Notes under the pieces: generated by a model
The model's database searches: none
What the model saw: only the letters and a program-made list of their open reading frames with translations
Told to the model about the DNA's origin: nothing
Made by a program: the position numbers and the translations under genes
From: Alisma plantago-aquatica
Lineage: Eukaryota; Streptophyta; Magnoliopsida; Alismatales; Alismataceae
Direction: 5' to 3'
Assembly (NCBI GenBank): GCA_963693085.1
Contig: OY856412.1
Coordinates: 349,468,457-349,532,456, forward strand
DNA length: 64,000 nt
Part shown: positions 59,511 to 64,000 of the stretch, piece by piece
Numbering within the stretch: position 1 is the stretch's first letter
How the letters are laid out: each line of letters opens with the position of its first letter

Positions 59511-59645
59511 GAATGTCCTACAAGTGCTTAAGGACGTTCTAGACACCTTCTAGGGGTTTCTAAGTGCTTAACTAGCCGTTAGGTACAAGTTTGTTGCTTT
59601 AGTAACGGCTAATTAATTAATTCTACAGTTGCTTTCAGAGACCTT

Positions 59646-59845
59646 CTCGGTCGAGAAATAGTCGACCGAGACTCCTACTCGGTCGACGTTTTGTCGACCG
59701 ACAGGCTCTCTGGATCAAGTGTATGCAACGTTTATCTCCAACTGCCAACCACCTTGTCATCTGTGTCTAAGGGCTACTTGGGTCTTTCTCGGTCGAGAAG
59801 ATTATCGACCGAGAGTGTCTTGGTCGAGGAGTAAGTCGACCGAGA
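59646..59845 (-). repeat. Four GGTCGA...TCGACC hairpins in the copia LTR
   Basis: (1) CTCGGTCGA 59646-59654, 7 nt, TCGACCGAG 59662-59670, perfect. (2) TCGGTCGAC 59679-59687, 5 nt, GTCGACCGA 59693-59701, perfect. (3) TCTCGGTCGA ending at 59796, 8 nt, TCGACCGAGA starting at 59805, perfect. (4) TTGGTCGA, ~8 nt, TCGACCGA at about 59820-59843, one wobble. Spacers differ while arms are kept. They lie upstream of the TATA box. Confidence 0.92.
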
Positions 59846-60190
59846 TTGACCCTGTTTCAATTTTTCAATTAAAGCACTAAGTGTGTGTATGAGTGTGCAT
59901 ATGTGACACTTATTTGAAGGGGATGACCTATCTAAATGTGATGTTTAGCTAGGGAGAACCTAACGCTTGATTTACATGAAATCTAAGTACTTGTACATTA
60001 TATATTTGTACAAGTTTTTACAAAGTGATTACATTTCATGAAAATATAAATATGTAAGCATATGGATTTCCCTAATTGCTTTATCATCCACCTTATTCCT
60101 GCAACACTCAAGTAGCACGTTAGATTAACAAGAATGAAATGTTTATCATTATCAAAACAAAGGGATTTACAAATGTCCATTTAGCCAACA

Positions 60191-60204
60191 ATCTCCCCCT
60201 TTTT
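60191..60204 (-). other. Copia polypurine tract
   Basis: Minus strand AAAAAGGGGGAGAT directly before the TGTTGG start of the LTR. Confidence 0.88.
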
Positions 60205-60617
60205 GAAGGTGACAAACATTTCCTAAATATAAAATAAGAAAGTATAAAAGCATGTGAGTTTCATACCTGAAGATTACCTTTGTAAATTTCTTCTCTTGTT
60301 TATAAAATGTGTGCTTATTATTCCCCATGAATTATGGAACATGAAATCCAATCCTTTAGGGAATATAGCAACTTTCAATGTAAAGCCAAGAGTTTATGAA
60401 ACTCATTGATTGAGTTTTGCACAAATACTAAGTTTATTTATTGTTTTGCACAAATACTAAGTTTATTTATTGTTTTGCACAAATACTAAGTTTTATATTT
60501 ATTTCTCCCCCTTTTTCATTTCAAAAAGATATCCGTTTAAGAATAAAACTCCCCCTTAATTAGATGTTCCAAAAAAATGTCCAGTAAAAGCCAAAATGAT
60601 GTAAGTAAAAGTTATTT
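60205..60617 (-). other. Copia 3' internal non-coding stretch
   Basis: Between the end of pol and the polypurine tract. AT-rich, with a 29-bp tandem repeat (60414-60495) and two further CTCCCCCTT purine-tract-like runs at about 60504 and 60549. No coding pattern. Confidence 0.6.
60414..60495. repeat. 29-bp tandem repeat
   Basis: Units starting at 60414, 60443 and 60472, each GTTTTGCACAAATACTAAG followed by TTTATTTATT; the last is incomplete. Confidence 0.93.
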
Positions 60618-61295
60618 TTAAGAAGCACAAATATCAAAGAAAACATCTTCCAAAGGAGTGATAAGCAATTGCTTCCTAATTTTGTTTAATTGGTCTAGTG
60701 GAAGCAGTTTTGTAAAAATATCAGCCAATTGATCTTCCGTATCAACATGATGAAGGGAAACATGATTCTTGGAGATATGATCCCTTAAAAAATGATGACA
60801 GATTTCAATATGTTTAGCTCGGCTGTGTAAAATAGGATTATGTGCTAAGTTTATAGCGCTCGTGTTGTCACAAAAGATAGTCGTAGATGAAAGAGTAAAA
60901 CCATAATCATTTAACACTTGTTGCATATAAAGCACTTGAGCACAACAAGATCTGGCTGCCATATATTCAGCTTCAGTTGTAGAGAGGGCAACCGTGTTTT
61001 GTTTCTTGCTAAACCAAGATACTAAAGCTCTCCCTAACAGGAAATAGCTACCACTAGTGCTCTTGCGATCAAGTCGACAACCAGCATAATCCGCATCATT
61101 ATAAGCTTTAAAATCCAAGGATTGTCCTTTTGGATACCATAAACCAAAACATGTAGTGCCGGCTAAGTATCTAAGAATTCGCTTAACTGCTTGAAAATGA
61201 GAGTGCATAGGTTGTGATTGAAATCGAGCACAAAGACCTATAGAAAACATGATGTCCGGTCGAGAAGCAGTTAAGTAAAGCAGGCTACCAATCAT
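60618..61295 (-). pseudogene. Copia RNase H piece
   Basis: 225 aa starting [17 protein letters not shown], one frame away from the RT piece. The four or five residues normally preceding this are missing, so a short deletion caused the shift. Contains GCRLDRKSTSGSYF, VALSTTEAEYMAA, IFCDNTSAINLAHNP and HHVDTEDQLADIFTK. Confidence 0.9.
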
Positions 61296-62734
61296 GGCTT
61301 GGAATCATCAATTGGTTCCCCATTTTCATCCTTATCAATTTTTATAGAAGTGGCCATAGGAGTAGTAGCATGTTTGCACTGATCAATCCCAAAATGTTTT
61401 AAGAGTTCTTTAGTATATTTTTCTTGGCTTATAAAAATTCCGGCAGGCGTTTGTTTAATTTGGAAACCAAGAAAGAAAGTTAGTTCACCCATGAGGCTCA
61501 TTTCAAATTCTTTTTGCATAATGTCACTGAATTGTGTGCACAACGATTCATTAGAAGCTCCAAAAATAATGTCATCAACATATATTTGCACAACTAGGAA
61601 ATCAGATGTATATGTTTTGAAAAATAAAGTAGAATCGGAATTTCCAATAGAAAAATCATTATCAAAAAGATATGTCTTGAGCCTTTCATACCAGTTCCTA
61701 GGTGCTTGTTTTAAACCATAAAGTGCTTTCTTAAGTTTATAAACATAGTCACCTTTTTCTGGTATTTCAAAACCGGGTGGTTGGGCAACATATACTTCTT
61801 CTTGAATGATTCCGTTTAGAAATGCACTTTTTACATCCATTTGGTAGAGTTTGATGTTTTTATGTGCAGCAATAGCTAGTAACATTCTTATAGCTTCAAG
61901 TCTAGCTTCTGGTGCATACGTTTCATCAAAATCTATTCCTTCTTGTTGATTATATCCTTGTGCTACTAATCGAGCTTTATTCCTTATTACTTCTCCTGCC
62001 TCATTTAGTTTATTCCTAAAAACCCATTTAGTTCCAATGATGGTTTTATCTTGTGGTTTAGGAACTAAATCCCATACATCGTTTTTAGTGAATTGGTTTA
62101 GTTCTTCTTGCATTGCTATTATCCAATAATCATCTTTAAGAGATTCGGATATTTTCTTAGGTTCAATGATAGAAACAAAGGCCATGTTTGCAACATCCTT
62201 AAATGAAGACCGAGTTTTTACTTTATCATTTGGATTTCCAATAATTAATTCTTGAGGATGATCCTTAATAAGTCTAGGTATAGGTTGTGTTTCAGCTTGG
62301 TTATTGTTTGTAGTATCTTTCTCACTGTCATTTGGTATGTTTAGGTTTTCGAATTGATTAGTAAGATCAATTATTTCTAGATTTTCTGATTTAGACTCTT
62401 CATGAAAAGAGACATGAATAGATTCCTCAACTTTTCTAGAAATAGTGTTATAGACTCTAAATGCTTTGCTAGAGGTAGAATAGCCCAAAAAGAATGCTTT
62501 GTGTGATTTAGAATCAAACTTATCTCTGTCATCTTTGGTATTTAAGATATAACATGTAGATCCAAAGGTATGAAAATAGTCAACTCTAGGTTTCTTAGAA
62601 TGTATTATTTCATACGGAGTTTTCTTCAAATGAGAGTGAACGGTTACTCTATTTAACACATAGCATGCGGTGTTTATAGCTTCAGCCCAAAAGGTTTTGG
62701 GTGTGTTATGTTCGAGCATCATAGTTCTTGCCAT
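61292..62734 (-). pseudogene. Copia integrase C-terminus and reverse transcriptase piece
   Basis: A 480-aa open frame. Integrase C-terminal part to about residue 180, then the complete RT domain with [54 protein letters not shown] and MGELTFFLG. Ends out of frame at IDDSKP. Confidence 0.9.
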
Positions 62735-62746
62735 CTCTTGTAGTGA

Positions 62747-63703
62747 TCAATTTTTCCTTTCAACTATACCATTTTGTTGTGGAGTGCGTGGAGCAGAAAA
62801 ATTGTGAGTGTACCCTTGAGATGTGCAAAATTCTTCAAATACATGATTTTCAAATTCTCCACCATGATCACTTCTAATGGTACATATTTTGCTTTGTAAT
62901 AGATTTTCATTCATAGAGCAAAATTTTATAAAAGCATGAATAGTATCATCTTTGGTTGCAATAAAATGTACCCATGTATATATACTATAATCATCAACAA
63001 TAACAAAACAATATCTTTTGCCACCGATAGATTGTGTCCTCATAGGTCCAAATAAATCCATGTGAATTAATTCTAAAGATCTACTGGTGCTAAGTTCATG
63101 TTTTGGTTTAAAAGAGGTTTTTGTTTGTTTTCCCAATGTACATGGTTCACAATTCTCAACTTGATCAAAGGATAAAGTAGGCAATCCACGAACAAGATCA
63201 TATTTCACTAACTTTTTGATAACATGTGAACTAGCATGTCCTAGCTTTTTATGCCATAATTGTAAAGTATTTTCATTTGCAAGCAAGCATTTTCCTACTA
63301 CAGATTTCATAGAGTTTGGTCTAAGGATATAAAGATTTCCAACTCTTTTTCCTTCATAGACAACATTTGTAGTGTTTTCTATTAATAATTTGCAGCAGGT
63401 TTTGTTAAGTAAAACATCATAACCACTATCACATAATTGACTCACACTTATTAAGTTATGATGCAAACCATCAACAAGTAGAACATTCTTTATTTCGAGG
63501 TTTGTACCAATGTTACCTATTCCAACAATTTTACCTTTACCGTTATCTCCAAAAGTGACTGTTCCACTCTTCTTTTCTTCAAAGGTTTGAAATGCATCCT
63601 TGTTTCCGGTCATGTGTTTGAAACATCCACTGTCAACCACCCAATCGTGCATTAGAATGTAGATTTTGGTACCCATGTGATGGTCCGATATGGTTAGAAG
63701 CAT
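62747..63703 (-). pseudogene. Copia protease, pre-integrase and integrase piece
   Basis: First readable part of pol in the window. Upstream of 63703 (to 64000) the frame is closed, so gag and the usual gag-protease link are not visible. Integrase residues D, D and E are all present. The TGA sits just after VERKN at the end of the core. Confidence 0.88.
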
Positions 63704-63744
63704 TTAAGTAGAGATTGTATAAAAATTCTGATTCAGAACTTCAG

Positions 63745-63955
63745 TCGGTCGACAATTGTTCGACCAACATCTTTCTCGGTCGACTAATCGTCAATCGAGA
63801 AGATTGTTGTATTACAAATTAAAGATAGAAATTCAGCCGGTTGACTAATTTTTTACCGAAATAATTGCTGTTTGATTTTGATTTTTCACAGGCATCTGGT
63901 CGGTCGACAAAAGTTCGACCGATTATATTTTTGGTCGACGATACTTCGACCGACT
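63745..63955 (-). repeat. Second GGTCGA...TCGACC hairpin array, upstream of copia protease
   Basis: GGTCGA 63747-63752 with TCGACC 63760-63765; TCTCGGTCGAC with GTCAATCGAGA at about 63775-63801 (two mismatches); a weak CCGGTTGAC...ACCG at about 63838-63860; TCGGTCGAC with GTTCGACCGA at about 63899-63921; GGTCGA with TCGACC at about 63932-63951. Same core and spacer range as the LTR hairpins ~4 kb away. The stretch has stops in all minus frames, so it is not coding as it stands. Confidence 0.85.
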
Positions 63956-64000
63956 AAGTTTCTATTTCAGTACAGTAGTTTAGAAATTATTACAATGCAT

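Larger units (their letters stand above)
58767..60190 (-). repeat. Copia 3' LTR (1424 bp)
   Basis: On the minus strand it starts TGTTGGCTAAATGGAC after the polypurine tract and ends CTCTAGTGTTTTTCA. A TATA box CTATAAATAG (minus) lies at 59501-59510. Four strong hairpins (59646-59845) are ~135-345 bp upstream of it. A GAAGTAGCC/CTTGAAGTAG-type run of short repeats is at about 59018-59130. No gene. Confidence 0.87.
60618..63703 (-). pseudogene. Copia pol polyprotein (protease-integrase-RT-RNase H), one stop and one frameshift
   Basis: Domains in copia order. The ORF 62747-63703 (318 aa) has protease WVVDSGCFKHMTG (DSG, residues 24-26), the pre-integrase zinc region (LWHKKLGH, CEPCTLGKQ) and the integrase core with D in HMDLFGPM, D in IRSDHGGEFE and E in QQNGIVERKN. 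TGA at 62747-62749 interrupts, then the same frame continues in 61292-62734 (480 aa): [28 protein letters not shown], then RT ([32 protein letters not shown] active site in [11 protein letters not shown]). A small deletion near 61300 shifts reading to 61295-60618 (225 aa) with [14 protein letters not shown] and RNase H (STTEAEYMAA, CDNTSAINLAHNP, DIFTKLL). The ORF end at 60618 looks natural. Confidence 0.9.
58767..64000 (-). mobile_element. Ty1/copia retrotransposon, nearly intact, runs off the window
   Basis: Minus-strand element: 3' LTR 58767-60190, polypurine tract 60191-60204, 3' internal DNA, pol 63703-60618 (protease, integrase, RT, RNase H in copia order), then a hairpin-rich non-coding stretch to the window end. 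Gag and the 5' LTR lie outside. The flank before the LTR is AGGAG (58762-58766); the partner duplication is not visible. Pol has only one stop and one small deletion, so this is among the youngest insertions here. Lineage looks SIRE- or Tork-like, not certain. Confidence 0.88.

Noticed and set aside
1..64000. Host genes, tRNA or rRNA genes, CRISPR arrays
   Set aside because: I saw no host-type exon series, no tRNA cloverleaf or rRNA sequence, and no spacer-repeat pattern. The array at 22381-22795 has no unique spacers.

Overview
This is a stretch of plant nuclear DNA made almost entirely of nested transposable elements. I found no host gene, rRNA or tRNA. The host is a flowering plant: the window holds Tekay/Del-like Ty3 chromoviruses with 3-5 kb LTRs and tRNA-iMet primer sites, Athila-type Ty3 elements with a tRNA-Asp primer site, a Ty1/copia element, and a CACTA (En/Spm) transposon with a tnp2 transposase. 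I cannot name the species. Nearly every coding region is broken by stops or frameshifts, and most AT-rich stretches are LTRs.

Layout. (1) 1-10849: a non-coding LTR element (E1, LARD-like) with ~3.2 kb LTRs; its left end lies outside the window. A reverse-oriented solo LTR of the same family (2774-6113) sits in its interior with a perfect CATAA target-site duplication. (2) 10850-12982: a truncated reverse-oriented LTR of family A. (3) 12983-53258: an old Tekay-like element, X, spread over 40 kb by later insertions. Its 5' LTR (family C) holds an Athila pol fragment. Its gag is split by family A sequence (18270-25695, duplication ATTGT). Its integrase end is split by Tekay-like element B (29726-49881, duplication GATAT). 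Its 3' LTR starts at 50021. (4) Inside B's 3' LTR lies an 8-kb CACTA transposon (40585-48605, minus strand). It has a damaged tnp2 gene, an open B3-like DNA-binding ORF, a GC-rich leader and two large palindromes. (5) 53259-58766: an Athila-like element Y with gag and an ORF-1-like gene but no pol, inserted in X's 3' LTR. (6) 58767 to the window end: a nearly intact copia element on the minus strand, inserted in Y.

Relative ages follow from the nesting. X is oldest; A, B and Y came later; the CACTA is younger than B and the copia younger than Y. Visible LTR divergence agrees: the C LTR pair differ much more than the B pair.

The most notable unexplained signals are short-word and hairpin systems in the regulatory parts of these elements. 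A GCCCGATA/TATCGGGC-type word is clustered in LTRs of families A and B and of Athila Y, and again around an internal TATA box of Y. A GGTCGA...TCGACC hairpin recurs upstream of the copia TATA box, again beside the copia protease, and in the unrelated solo LTR. Two sequence blocks are conserved between otherwise different LTR families. The B3-like ORF in the CACTA element is the best candidate for an unusual protein component.
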